Below are positions 56,301-64,000 of a DNA stretch of 64,000 nucleotides, piece by piece (position 1 is the stretch's first letter; every line of letters begins with the position of its first letter). A program made the translations under genes and the position numbers. The notes beneath the pieces were generated by a model. It ran no database searches, was not told where the DNA came from, and saw nothing but the letters and a program-made list of their open reading frames with translations. Source of the stretch: Lytechinus variegatus (lineage: Eukaryota; Echinodermata; Echinoidea; Temnopleuroida; Toxopneustidae); contig NC_054758.1 in assembly GCF_018143015.1 (NCBI RefSeq), forward strand, positions 5,691,001 to 5,755,000. Reading direction: 5' to 3'.

Positions 56301-59300
56301 TAATGCATATAGCATTGCCATTTATTTGAAAGCAAGATAAAAGAGCATTGTAGATTAAATGCTTTGCTCACGGGCATAGGTGCTGCGGCCGGGGATCGAA
56401 CCCCGGACTTTCCATGTACCTTAAACAACAAAGTTTAAATTCAAATATTTTATTATCACTAATTTAATTAGGTATGATTGTTTAAGATTTTAAATTGTTT
56501 AAACAACTACTGTGCGATTCACATCATAAACGGCGTTGATTAAATTATTTTTAACCGTGTATATCAGCCTCTAATTACTGTAAAATGTCGAATCAACATT
56601 TAAAATTTGGGAGGAGGGTGACATCCTTTTCTAAATGTTGCATTTATACCACGTTAATGGTTCGAACAAACATTTAAAATGTTGGATACAGCGGCAGTAT
56701 ACAAGGTTCGACAAATGGAAAAGGTTGCCACTCTTCCAACCTTTCAAATGTTGATTTAACATTTCATTTTCATTCGAGAGAGGGAGGGGGTGAGAAATGA
56801 GAAAATTTATTTTGATCAGAGAGACCATTCCCAGCGTCATTTTTCAAAGGTTTATTGATTGAAAATTATTGTTTAAATTAACTTTAGATTGTCCATTAAA
56901 GGAAAAACTGTTTCAAGTTAACAAAAAAAAAACACATCAACAGCAAGTATAATGATACGTAATTATTACGATAATGGCAATAATGAACTCTCAAAAATGG
57001 ACTTTAGATGCATCCAGATCCGACCAGCCGAAAATTTGATTTAGATTAAATCTGTATAGATTTGAAATTGAAGCTATAGATTTAAATCCTTTGACATTAA
57101 CACCCCTCCCCTCCCCCATTTTTTAAAGGATACAGGTTAAATCCAGAGTTTAACTGCACTGTAAAATATATTGGGTAAAGTATTAACCATCACGGGGTAA
57201 ATATGTGCCCAACAAATTTTGGGCAGTATTTTACCCAATGCGAGAAGCATATTTCAATTCTTTTTCAATTCTTTTTTATTTCATTTCCATTCAAAACATA
57301 ATACAAAGTAATATAAAACAATACAAATCAAATACAATTTTACAGAAGGGCATTCTTACTTCGTAAAAAAAACAGTATAATGTAGAGCATAAATGGATAT
57401 TGTCCAGTAAGGTTAAAATATAAGCAGCAATTACTTTAGAATGGGTAAAAAATCATCACACTGGATAGTTAAAAATGTCCAATGTTGGTTGGACACATAA
57501 ATACATGGAGCACTTTTACCCAATATTTTTAGAGCGCAGAGAGGGGGAAAGAGAGAAGCAAGAGAGAAAAGGAGAAAGCAGTGAGAATGGTGTAGCTATA
57601 GAGTTGAAAAATGCCCTGTTTATCAAAAATCTATTACAGTTCAAGAAACAAGGTCCTCCAAATTAAACATCCCATTTCCAAGGTCTTCCTAATTAATAAT
57701 CCTTATTGTAAAAGGGAAATACTAATTTCCTAGCAGTGTTTTCTTTCGCGTGGGACGGCAATAGTTGTTCGGTGTTTACACGACAAATGAAAGTCTAGCG
57801 AATGGCAATTATACAGATACCAGAGCAATAAAATGACTAATTTGTAAACTATTAGAAGTCCGCTATGTTATTCTTTCTGACCAATCTGCAAGATAAGTTG
57901 TATACAGATCAAAACAATGATAATATTGTTGACTTCTATGGCGGGTTTGAATTCGGTTACACTTCGTAATTCCGAAGGTTCTTTATTCCGAAGGTTCGTA
58001 ATTCCGAAACACGTAAATTGCCTATACCTCGATGTTCGTTAATCCGAAACGAAAAAGGGTTCGTTAATCCGAACATTTGTGGCGTAATTCCGACGATTCG
58101 TTATTCCGAAGGTTCGATAATCCGAAAACGAAATAAGGTTCGTTGTTCCGAAGGTTCGTTAATCCGAAAACGAAATGAGGTTCGTTGTTCCGAAGGTTCG
58201 TTAATCCGAAAACGAAAAAAGGTTCGTTATTCCGAAGGTTCGTTGATCCGAAAACGAAATAAGGTTCGTTTTTCCGAAGGTTCGTTAATCCGAAAACGAA
58301 ATAAGGTTCGTTAATCCGAAAACAACATAAGGTTCGTTAATCCGAAAACAAAATAAGGTTCGTTAATCCGAAAACAACATAAGGTTCGTTAATCCGAAAA
58401 CAAAATAAGGTTCGTTAATCCGAAAAAATGAAAACCGGGAAAGCAGAGGCAGAGGCAAGGGGGGGGGCGGGGGACACTGTTGCCGTTCAATTATCATATG
58501 AGGATGGGAAGGCAAGGGCGGCCGAACGAATTTTCGTTAGGGGTAAAGCCACTGAACAAATGAAACTCATACGTCAAAATGGGCACTTTGGTCATATTTT
58601 CACCTTAAGACTATCATCTGCTTGAAGTCATTGTGTGTTTGATAGTGATTAAGTAGAGAAAAACTTTTTCGAAGTGACTTCTTATTATGGCAAAATGTAT
58701 ATTTAGGCTTTATTTTTCGGGAGAGATTATAATGAGCGAGCGGCTTGGTAAAACAAATTCAAAGGTGAAGTTGTATAACGTTTTTTTTGTGGTCAATTAT
58801 TCTTTAAATGGCATTATTGCGAGGTGTTGCTAGCGTGAATCACAAGCTAAAACTTTAGGTTATTTCAATAAAAAATGAAAATTAGTTTTTTAAAATCCGA
58901 GCAGATTTCTGCTGTCATTAAAAAGATGTGCATCTAACTAAAGAATTAACACGAGCGCAAAACGCGAGCTTAAACATACTGACCAGAAAAGGAACCTGTT
59001 AAAGAAAGCATTTAGTGACCTCTTTAGGATGCATATTTCACCAATCGAATGAGAGTGCGAAGCGCAAGCTGAAATTTTTCAAAATTCCAGCCTGAAAACT
59101 TAACTTAACTTGTATACTTTAAAAAGAGTATTTTATTTCGAAAAAAACATGAAAACGGCATATTTATTTTTGAAAAAGGTACTTTCCCATTTTGGAAAAT
59201 ATTAATTCCCCAGTTTTTTTTTTATTTCATTTTGATGCCCCCTGCCTCCCTCCCGGCGGATCCAACTTTCGTCAAATAGAGGGGGGGGGGGCAATTTTTT

Positions 59301-62300
59301 TAGCCATGTTTTCCTTGATCGGCAGTTTAAAGTTGATTTTTTTGTTTCTTTGAAAGGGTAGTCCTACACTCTAAAAAATGAAGTGCTATTTAGCTCTTAA
59401 AGAGCGTGTATAGTGACCGCACTCCGAAGTGCAGTCACTATACATTTGTGATCTTCAAAGCGAGATGCCTATGTAACTAAATTTAGATAATAACTGCTAG
59501 CAAGAAGCGCGAACAGAATTTTTAAATATATAAGCTCTGACCTGATCTAAAGGGGACATTTTAAGAACTTTTTGCAGTTAGCCATGAAGACGATGCGTGT
59601 TTTAACCAATGGCGGCGGAACGTATTATTTTTTGGGGGGGCAAAGCAAAAAAAAGGGGGCCAATAGGGGCAATTTGGTGCAAACGGATATTTTCACCATT
59701 AGATTATCATCTGTGTAAAGAGGTTGTGTGTTTTGTAGTAACTAAATTGAGCACAATTTTTTAAGTGATCACTAAAGTTATATATTTACGTTTCATTTCT
59801 GCGAGCGTAGAGAGCAAGCGGTTTGGGGGAAAAGTCAAATCTGAAGATGTAAAATTCGCCTTTTTGGTCAATTACTGTTAAAAGGGCATCCTTGTGAGAT
59901 GTTGCGAGCGAATCACGTGCTCAAACTTTTGGAAATTTCATGTGGGCCTAGAATGATAATATTGATATAGATATCATTTGCCCAGGGAAGCCACTTCAGT
60001 TCTGAAAACTATTCTCCCAGCTATTATTATTTTTTTACAAGAATTCTTAGAACACGTAGAATGTCCAGTTTTCAGGTTTGAAAATCGGAAAATTTGGCTC
60101 ACGTTTCTCGCTCGCATCAAGTATTGTTTATTGAGGAACTCATTCTATTCCTGGTTACAAAAAAAAAGAAGTATGAAATGTCCAGTTTTCAGGTTGGAAT
60201 ATCACAAATTTTAAGCTTGCGGTTCGCGCTCTCATTATTTAGTTCGTGAGATATCTATATTCTATTCATGAGTCACTAAATGCAGTCCTTAAAAGATTAC
60301 TTTCTGAAGCCTGTTGCATAAAACTTTTTACCTGAGAAAACTCTGGTAAAAACTAAAAACTATAAGGTTAGTCTGATTTCCGCCATTGACTTTAGCACAG
60401 GGCAAAAACTTCTGTAAAAACAACCTGAGTTTTCTCAGGGAAAAGTTTCATGCAACGGCCCCAGGTCAGTATTTCAACAAATTACAGCTCGCCCTCGCAT
60501 TAATTCTTTAGAAAGATACACATCTTTCTCACGATTACAAAAAAAATGCTCCGAATGCTCACTTCACGTCTTGTTACATGAAATGTCTACTAGTTTCAGC
60601 TTGCGATTCGCGCTTTCAACATCTCACAAGGATCATTATTAGTATTATTTTTATTACCAGCAGAAGCTGTTATTAAAAATGACATCCCCTCCAATACAAA
60701 TCCTATTATCTAGAGGTTGCTCGCGCGCTTCCAACACACTTGATCCCCTGCATCTTTAATTAAACCATTTGCTTATAGGCAGCAATTGCTCAGATAAAAT
60801 CGAAATTAGCCTATGCTTGATCAGGGCGCCATTCTTAATGAAATACATGCTTTGGCCCCAACACACGCATGTATCATCGATCATTATTACTATCATTGCA
60901 TAATATCGTGTAATCTTGTAATGACAACATCGTTTGTGTTACCAAAATGAATTATTTTCATTTTCGGAAATACGAACCTTATTTAATTTTCGGATTAACG
61001 AACCTTATTTCGTTTTCGGATTAACGAACCTTATTCCGTTTTCGGATTAACGAACCTTCGGAATTACGAACCTTATTTCGTTTTCGGATTAACGAACCTT
61101 CGGAATTACGAACCTTATTTCGTTTTCGGATTAACGAACCTTCGGAATTACGAACCTTATTTTGTTTTCGGATTAACGAACCTTCGGATTACGAACCTTA
61201 TTTCGTTTTCGGATTAACGAACCTTCGGAATTACGAACCTTATTTCGTTTTCGGATTGACGAACCTTCGGAATTACGAACCTTCGGAATTACGAACCTTC
61301 GGAAATACGAACCTTCGGAATAACCGAACCTTCGGAATTACGAAGCTTCGGAATTACGAATGTATGCGTTGAATTCTGGGGTCCGTTTCATAAAGAGTTA
61401 CAACTGTTGTAACTTTGCCATGATGGCAACTACCATGGTAACAGAGCTCAACAGCCAATCAGAATGAAGGTAACCATGGTAGTTGCCATAATGGCAAGTT
61501 ACAACAGTTGTAACTCTCTACAAAACGGTCCCATGGAATACATTTCAGACAAAACGATAAATAACAATATAAAACAAATAATACACATGTACGAAAAGTA
61601 GATATTTGGCAAAGCAGAAAGGCTGAGCCTTGATATAAAATTCGATCTCCAAGAAATCAAGTACATAATTTCATAACCTGTTTATTAAAAATACTAAATT
61701 AAAGGCATGAACACAAACATTTAACGTCCATACACACATAGATATCTGTTTTTTAACCCTAAGGCCGGGGGGGCCTCGGAGGCCCCCCCCCTCAACGAAT
61801 CGCGCAATATTTTCGCCGCGCGAAATTTTTTGACCGCGCCGCTCGCTGACTTTTTACTTTCAAGTCTTGCGCAACTTTTGAGACCAACTTTGCGTCACCC
61901 GGTACGTGGTTCCGAAATTACGCAACATTATGTAAGTGCATGTCAGACCAAAAATTGCTCAAAAACGTGATTTCGTGTACAAAGTCAATGCAAATTGTGT
62001 TTTCAACCAAAATTCATAAATGTATGATTATTTTAGTTTTGCTGGTCTAAATGTATTTATTTTATGCTTTTTATGATCACAGAAGAGTCCCCAACAAATT
62101 TCATTGAAAAAAACAATGAAAAACAAAAGGTCAAAAACAAAGAAATACATAAGAAATTACAAAAACCAATAAAATATAAGAAAATTATTTGATATCGCAT
62201 TTTTTTCATTTACACTTGTTAAGAACACCGCAAAGAGTTTCTATACCAAAAATAAGTACATTTGGAGCTTTATTTAGGGAGTTAGAGGAAAAAGTATGAT

Positions 62301-63068
62301 TTCGCATACTAATTACGCATAAATTAGCATAATCACTTAATAGCGATTCGCATGAAATAAATTACTATACAATCCTGTAGATTATGTCCCAGGCAACCCG
62401 CGTGCCAATTTTCGGCACAATCGCGCGGTCGACAGCCGAGATCTTAGGGGGGGGGCCTGGGAGCCCCCCCCCCCCCCGCCGTCCATATAAACTCCAAAAA
62501 TACCCCGGCCAAGATAGGGTTAAATTCAAACTGATTTTTTAATTTGCAATCATAAAAAAGCGCCGTTAAAAACTAATCAACAACAACTGTTCATTGTTTG
62601 ACTATACACTCTTAAATATATTGGGCAACATACTGTTCACACAACAATTGGTTAAAACTTTATCTAATTCTGGGTAGTCTTAAACCAATAATGTGTGCTT
62701 TGAGTGAAAATTACACAGCATTGATTGAAAAAGAGTTGGATTAATTTTTAAACCTAATGTTGTGTGGACAGTATGTTTCCCAACATTTTAAGAGTGTATA
62801 ACTTATTGTTTTGGTATTGTTATCCCCCCAAAAGAAATCAGACTTCAAGGATTTTAAAAACCGCTTTTCCATTTTGAATTTAATCTACTGACCAAAAAGC
62901 TGATTAATTTCTTACCGGTTCGATCGGTTCGACGCCGTTTGATTCCGGTTTCCTGGTCGTAAGACCATCGCAAGCACTCCCGTTATCGTTCATGGTACCG
63001 AGAGCGATATCGTCAAAGGCCTCGTTGTCGAAAGATTGAGTATTGGACGAGCTGTCGTCTGCCTTTAC
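47269..63068 (-). CDS. SLC28A3-like: Concentrative nucleoside transporter (CNT, SLC28 family), 12 exons in window, 5' end missing
   Basis: Exons, in gene order: 63068-62916, 55748-55650, 53237-52954, 52557-52416, 51636-51445, 51024-50863, 50294-50038, 49604-49436, 48925-48750, 48628-48610 (inferred), 48212-48032 and 47342-47269. Together they give 635 residues; animal CNTs have about 650-690, so little is missing at the N terminus. Matches to CNT3-type proteins run the whole length: [100 protein letters not shown], the family signature [12 protein letters not shown] (515-526) and [14 protein letters not shown]. The family imports nucleosides with Na+ (H+ in some) across the plasma membrane through an elevator-type trimer. 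Substrate range cannot be read from sequence. The N terminus is acidic and Asn/Asp-rich, the C terminus short. Confidence 0.93.
47343..48031. other. CNT intron
   Basis: Nothing recognised. Open frames on either strand lack family resemblance. Confidence 0.5.
48032..48212 (-). CDS. SLC28A3-like: CNT exon with [17 protein letters not shown]
   Basis: Acceptor TTTTTTTCAG ends just before 48212; donor GTAAGT. It encodes the conserved [32 protein letters not shown] and [16 protein letters not shown]. It enters in phase 0 and leaves in phase 1. Confidence 0.93.
48610..48628 (-). CDS. SLC28A3-like: CNT micro-exon, 19 nt (inferred)
   Basis: The exon at 48750-48925 ends in phase 2 and the exon at 48032-48212 starts in phase 0, so they cannot be joined directly. 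A 19-nt segment with acceptor CCTTTCAG and donor GTCTAA restores the frame and adds RESILN, giving GAGPTLSRESILNERSEVIA. This fits the spacing in human CNT3 between GGPK and RSEIIATY within about two residues. The donor is weak. The alternative is a base error at the neighbouring junctions. Confidence 0.6.
48750..48925 (-). CDS. SLC28A3-like: CNT exon with the family signature
   Basis: It encodes [20 protein letters not shown], then the signature [13 protein letters not shown] and [13 protein letters not shown]. Donor GTAAAC. Phase 0 in, phase 2 out. Confidence 0.94.
49072..49161. mobile_element. Short MITE, CCCGTAACACAAAG family, in a CNT intron
   Basis: GTCCCGTAACACAAAGGTTA on the left and GCTTTGTGTTACGGGAC on the right are inverted; compare 45834-45963. 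It is a shortened copy. Confidence 0.75.
49284..49365 (-). pseudogene. Relic of a duplicated CNT exon end
   Basis: The + strand AATACTTACTTTGAAAGGTG followed by AGTTCAGAGTATTCC matches the splice donor and last codons of the neighbouring exon (AATACTTACTTCGAAGGTGA at 49428). Further on ACAGAGAAGGAGGC matches AACTGAGAAGGGCG. It has no open frame of use and lies between two normal exons, so it looks like a decayed partial tandem duplication. Confidence 0.5.
49436..49604 (-). CDS. SLC28A3-like: CNT exon
   Basis: It encodes [20 protein letters not shown] and [20 protein letters not shown], then [14 protein letters not shown]. Acceptor CTTCACAG, donor GTAAGT. Phase 2 in, phase 0 out. Confidence 0.94.
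50038..50294 (-). CDS. SLC28A3-like: CNT exon
   Basis: It begins [20 protein letters not shown] and carries [19 protein letters not shown] and [20 protein letters not shown], the core substrate-site scaffold of CNTs. Phase 0 in, phase 2 out. Confidence 0.95.
50341..50745 (+). repeat. GAT/GGT trinucleotide tract in a CNT intron
   Basis: GATGATGATGGTGATGGTG-type triplets with a central inverted CATCATCACC segment near 50590-50615, which makes the tract partly self-complementary. Not coding. Confidence 0.92.
50863..51024 (-). CDS. SLC28A3-like: CNT exon
   Basis: It encodes [40 protein letters not shown] and [14 protein letters not shown]. The last part corresponds to the hairpin and helix that line the nucleoside site in CNTs. 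54 codons, phase 0 at both ends. Confidence 0.95.
51025..51444. other. CNT intron
   Basis: Nothing recognised apart from a short GTTGTT run near 51367. Confidence 0.5.
51445..51636 (-). CDS. SLC28A3-like: CNT exon
   Basis: It encodes [40 protein letters not shown] and [13 protein letters not shown]; 64 codons, phase 0 at both ends, acceptor GTCCTAG, donor GTAAGC. Confidence 0.95.
51637..52415. other. CNT intron
   Basis: AT-rich, with a G run at 52130-52138. Nothing else recognised. Confidence 0.5.
52416..52557 (-). CDS. SLC28A3-like: CNT exon
   Basis: It encodes [20 protein letters not shown] and [20 protein letters not shown], then FSKYPER; phase 2 in, phase 0 out; donor GTAAGG. Confidence 0.95.
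52630..52875 (+). repeat. ATC/TTC trinucleotide tract in a CNT intron
   Basis: GATGAT turns into CATCAT at about 52678 and continues as CATCATCTTC triplets, ending in TTCTTCTTC. The short GAT part can pair with the longer ATC part. The His/Asp-rich frames are not genes. Confidence 0.93.
52954..53237 (-). CDS. SLC28A3-like: CNT exon
   Basis: It encodes [20 protein letters not shown], two hydrophobic helices ([20 protein letters not shown] and [20 protein letters not shown]) and [18 protein letters not shown]. These are the N-terminal helices that precede the transport core in animal CNTs. Phase 0 in, phase 2 out. Confidence 0.93.
53385..53777. mobile_element. Short foldback element with 9-bp target duplication
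   Basis: It runs from CGCATACATTCGTAAT to GAATTACGAAGTGTAACC and consists wholly of TTCGTAATTCCGAAGG-type units that switch orientation near the middle. GCTAAATAC stands on both sides (53376-53384 and 53778-53786). It shares both termini with the 3.4-kb element at 57955-61368, reversed. Confidence 0.85.
53926..54192. mobile_element. MITE with CAGTGGCGG ends and homopolymer core
   Basis: CAGTGGCGGTTCCTGG on the left pairs with the right end in reverse (AGTGGCGGATCAAGG). T, C and G runs fill the inside. Compare 1063-1290. hAT-type by its ends; no clean duplication found. Confidence 0.55.
54300..54640 (+). repeat. G/T-rich degenerate TTGGT repeat
   Basis: Over about 320 bp the + strand has very few C and A and keeps returning to TTGGTAG, GGTTGG and TGGTTGG. 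It has no fixed period. It may be an old simple repeat. Confidence 0.6.
54641..55649. other. CNT intron
   Basis: TTGCGATxx and ATCGCA-type motifs recur at 54820-55095 in both directions and might be a decayed inverted-repeat element. Nothing else is recognised. Confidence 0.4.
55650..55748 (-). CDS. SLC28A3-like: CNT exon, N-terminal cytoplasmic region
   Basis: It encodes [20 protein letters not shown] and [13 protein letters not shown]; 33 codons, phase 0 at both ends, acceptor TATCACAG, donor GTAAAC. The acidic sequence is not conserved in the family; its assignment rests on splice sites and phase. Confidence 0.8.
55820..56082 (-). mobile_element. tRNA-derived SINE (reverse)
   Basis: Reversed it shows GGCGTCGTGGTCTAGTGGTT, a B-box region (GGGTTCGATTCCAAGCC), the body and AGGCGCTCC/GAGCACCTAGCAGGG tail. 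The head looks closer to a tRNA than in the other copies. Confidence 0.85.
56083..56269. other. CNT intron
   Basis: Nothing recognised. Confidence 0.4.
56270..56432 (-). mobile_element. Second-type tRNA-derived SINE fragment
   Basis: Reversed, it starts near GGTACATGGAAAGTCCGGGG, contains a perfect Pol III B box in GGGGTTCGATCCCCGG, and ends in an A-run (56263-56277 on + is T-rich). The body differs from the main SINE family here. Confidence 0.6.
56433..57954. other. CNT intron with a retro-tail-like stretch
   Basis: 57262-57400 is rich in CAATTCTTTTTTATTTC and ACAATACAAATC and resembles the 24236 stretch. 57150-57235 carries ATTGGGTAAA and TTTACCCAAT in inverted arrangement, a short MITE remnant. 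The rest is unassigned. Confidence 0.4.
57955..61368. mobile_element. 3.4-kb foldback element with tandem-repeat arms and 8-bp target duplication
   Basis: The perfect duplication TTGAATTC lies at 57947-57954 and 61369-61376. The left arm (57955-58427) starts GGTTACACTTCGTAATTCCG and repeats AAGGTTCGTTAATCCGAAAA with CGAAAT. The right arm (60960-61368) is the same repeat in reverse and ends ATTACGAATGTATGCG. The 2.5-kb middle (58428-60959) shows no transposase. It has homopolymer-rich parts (58455, 59280, 59630) and a small MITE at 60308-60462. The structure recalls the sea-urchin TU foldback elements. It sits in the first CNT intron seen here. Confidence 0.85.
60308..60462. mobile_element. 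Palindromic MITE inside the foldback element
   Basis: GCCTGTTGCATAAAACTTTT and the reversed right end GGCCGTTGCATGAAACTTTT pair and continue into CTGAGAAAACTC. Confidence 0.65.
61379..61535. mobile_element. Palindromic MITE, GTTACAACTGTTGTAACT family
   Basis: GGTCCGTTTCATAAAGAGTT on the left and the right end in reverse (GGACCGTTTTGTAGAGAGTT) pair over about 65 bp each, including ACAACTGTTGTAACTT and GGCAACTACCATGGTAAC. It is nearly a complete hairpin and stands right next to the foldback element's target duplication. Confidence 0.85.
61757..62519. mobile_element. piggyBac-like non-autonomous element (TTAA target, CCCTA ends)
   Basis: TTAA flanks both sides (61753-61756 and 62520-62523). 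The ends are CCCTAAGGCCGGG and, in reverse from the right, CCCTATCTTGGCCGGGG; CCCTA next to TTAA is typical of piggyBac. GGGGGCCTCGGAGGCCCCC lies near the left end and a similar G/C inverted stretch near the right. No transposase is seen in 763 bp. Confidence 0.8.
62607..62796. mobile_element. MITE with CACTCTTAA ends and TA target
   Basis: CACTCTTAAATATATTGGGC and reversed right end CACTCTTAAAATGTTGGGAA, followed by ACATACTGT. TA flanks both sides. A second copy is at 63554-63752. Confidence 0.85.
62916..63068 (-). CDS. SLC28A3-like: CNT exon, first seen in window
   Basis: It encodes [20 protein letters not shown] and [15 protein letters not shown], then [14 protein letters not shown]. Acceptor CGACATAG, donor GTAAGA. 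51 codons, phase 0. SFDNEAFDD is the kind of acidic N-terminal motif seen in animal CNTs. No initiator context is convincing, so exon 1 is beyond 64000. Confidence 0.78.
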
Positions 63069-63133
63069 CTATGTCGTGTATGTGTAAATAATTTGTTAAA
63101 TATGTGGTGAAATAATAAAACAAATAATGCACA

Positions 63134-63359
63134 CACTGAAAAAACTCTGGTGTTGATTAACCGCCAGCCCGGAATCTATTATGTCCATACCAGAGAAATG
63201 TTAAACAACACCAGTTTGGTCTAACATCAGATAGGTGTTCATACAACACCAATTAGTATTAAACAGCATCGGTTTGATTCCAAACTGGTGTTATCTCAAT
63301 TCTTCTCTGGTGTGAACATACCGGGCTGGTGTTAAATCAAAACCGTTGTTGTTGCAGTG
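63134..63359. mobile_element. MITE with CACTGxAAAAA ends
   Basis: Second copy of the 33935-34183 family: CACTGAAAAAACTCTGGTGT on the left, GTTGTTGTTGCAGTG on the right, TAACACCAG-type repeats inside. Confidence 0.8.
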
Positions 63360-63553
63360 CATGTTTGCCAGATTGATGAAAAGGTTTACCCAATATTGGG
63401 TAAAATGGGAACATGCATGTTGGTTAGGTAAAATGATATCCAATACTTTATAAATTTTACGCAATGTTGCGTTGAAATAGCCCAATATGGGGTTTTGGGT
63501 TAAACTTTACTCAGTGTATTTAGAGTGTATGTTATAAACTTACACTCTAGTTA

Positions 63554-63752
63554 CACTCTTAAAGTGATGGGCAACATACTGTCCATACAACAATTGGTTA
63601 AAAAAAATTATCAAACTCTGGATAGTTTTCAACCAATATTATTTAGTTTTCACTAAAAGCACACATTATTGGTTTAAAACTACCCAGAATTGGATAAAAA
63701 TTCTAACCAATTGTTGTGTGGACAGTATGTGTTTCCAACATTTTTAAGAGTG
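63554..63752. mobile_element. MITE with CACTCTTAA ends
   Basis: CACTCTTAAAGTGATGGGCA on the left and ACATTTTTAAGAGTG on the right; GGTTTAAAACTACCCAGAAT and ATTGTTGTGTGGACAGTATG match the copy at 62607-62796. Confidence 0.82.
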
Positions 63753-64000
63753 AAAATGGATTTAAAATAAATCCAGGTATACATCGAGTTGGAGTGTAGG
63801 AACCCGTTATTTAGTTTTAATCCTAAAGATTCATAATCAAATCTCCAAGGCTTTAAATTAAAATCCTTTGAGATTAAAAAATATCTTTAGGATTATAAGT
63901 ATACAATTGTAGAAATCCCGAATTCGATTGGTAGCTGAATACATGCAGTCCACTTGGATTTGTTTTTAAATCCTGCAGTAGTACAGGTAGAAGACCATGG
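63753..64000. other. CNT intron up to the window edge
   Basis: ATCCTAAAGAT and ATCTTTAGGAT segments are inverted near 63820-63895, perhaps a decayed MITE. No exon is seen. Confidence 0.4.

Noticed and set aside
56380-56432. Possible genuine tRNA gene
   Set aside because: A good B box and T arm, but the acceptor stem and anticodon arm cannot be completed and a SINE-like body follows.
58018-58314. Frame with repeated [12 protein letters not shown] peptides (also 53293-53560)
   Set aside because: It is the translation of the foldback element's arm repeat; it ends with the arm.

Overview
The window looks like nuclear DNA from a marine deuterostome, most likely an echinoderm such as a sea urchin. 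The reasons are GT-AG introns of up to 19 kb, two proteins that read as animal solute carriers, a very high density of short inverted-repeat transposons and tRNA-derived SINEs, and foldback elements built of tandem repeats with 8-9 bp target duplications that recall the sea-urchin TU elements. The species cannot be fixed from the sequence alone.

Three protein genes can be built. (1) Plus strand, 2858-29344: an MFSD4B/NaGLT1-type sugar transporter of the major facilitator superfamily, in three coding exons whose phases agree (1179 aa). Its last exon carries about 620 residues of an acidic nine-residue repeat (consensus DDGSTDEKS) in the predicted extracellular loop between membrane segments 5 and 6. 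This more than doubles the usual protein length and is the most striking object in the window. (2) Plus strand, 39679-42455: an unrecognised 111-aa single-pass membrane protein in three exons. It is followed by decayed tandem copies of its own last-exon tail, interrupted by a LINE fragment. (3) Minus strand, 63068-47269: a concentrative nucleoside transporter (CNT, SLC28 family) in twelve coding exons, including a 19-nt micro-exon inferred from splice phase. Its first exon(s) lie beyond position 64000. Genes 2 and 3 point toward each other.

Layout: 1-2857 upstream DNA with a solo LTR and miniature transposons; 3023-22095 intron 1 of MFSD4B, packed with a four-deep nest of elements, DR1-bearing tandem repeats, a Tc1-like miniature element and a young non-coding LTR element; 22382-26255 intron 2; 29345-39678 intergenic; 42456-47268 decayed exon copies, a 0.9-kb TCA microsatellite, one miniature element and a SINE; 47269-63068 the CNT gene, whose introns hold two foldback elements and a piggyBac-like miniature element.

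The solo LTR at 66-661 equals the 1403-bp LTRs of the element at 15630-20099 minus two segments with exact GT...AG edges (1403-446-361=596), so it appears to derive from a spliced RNA. MFSD4B and CNT are both expected to be Na+-coupled carriers by family. Nothing in the sequence shows that they are co-regulated.
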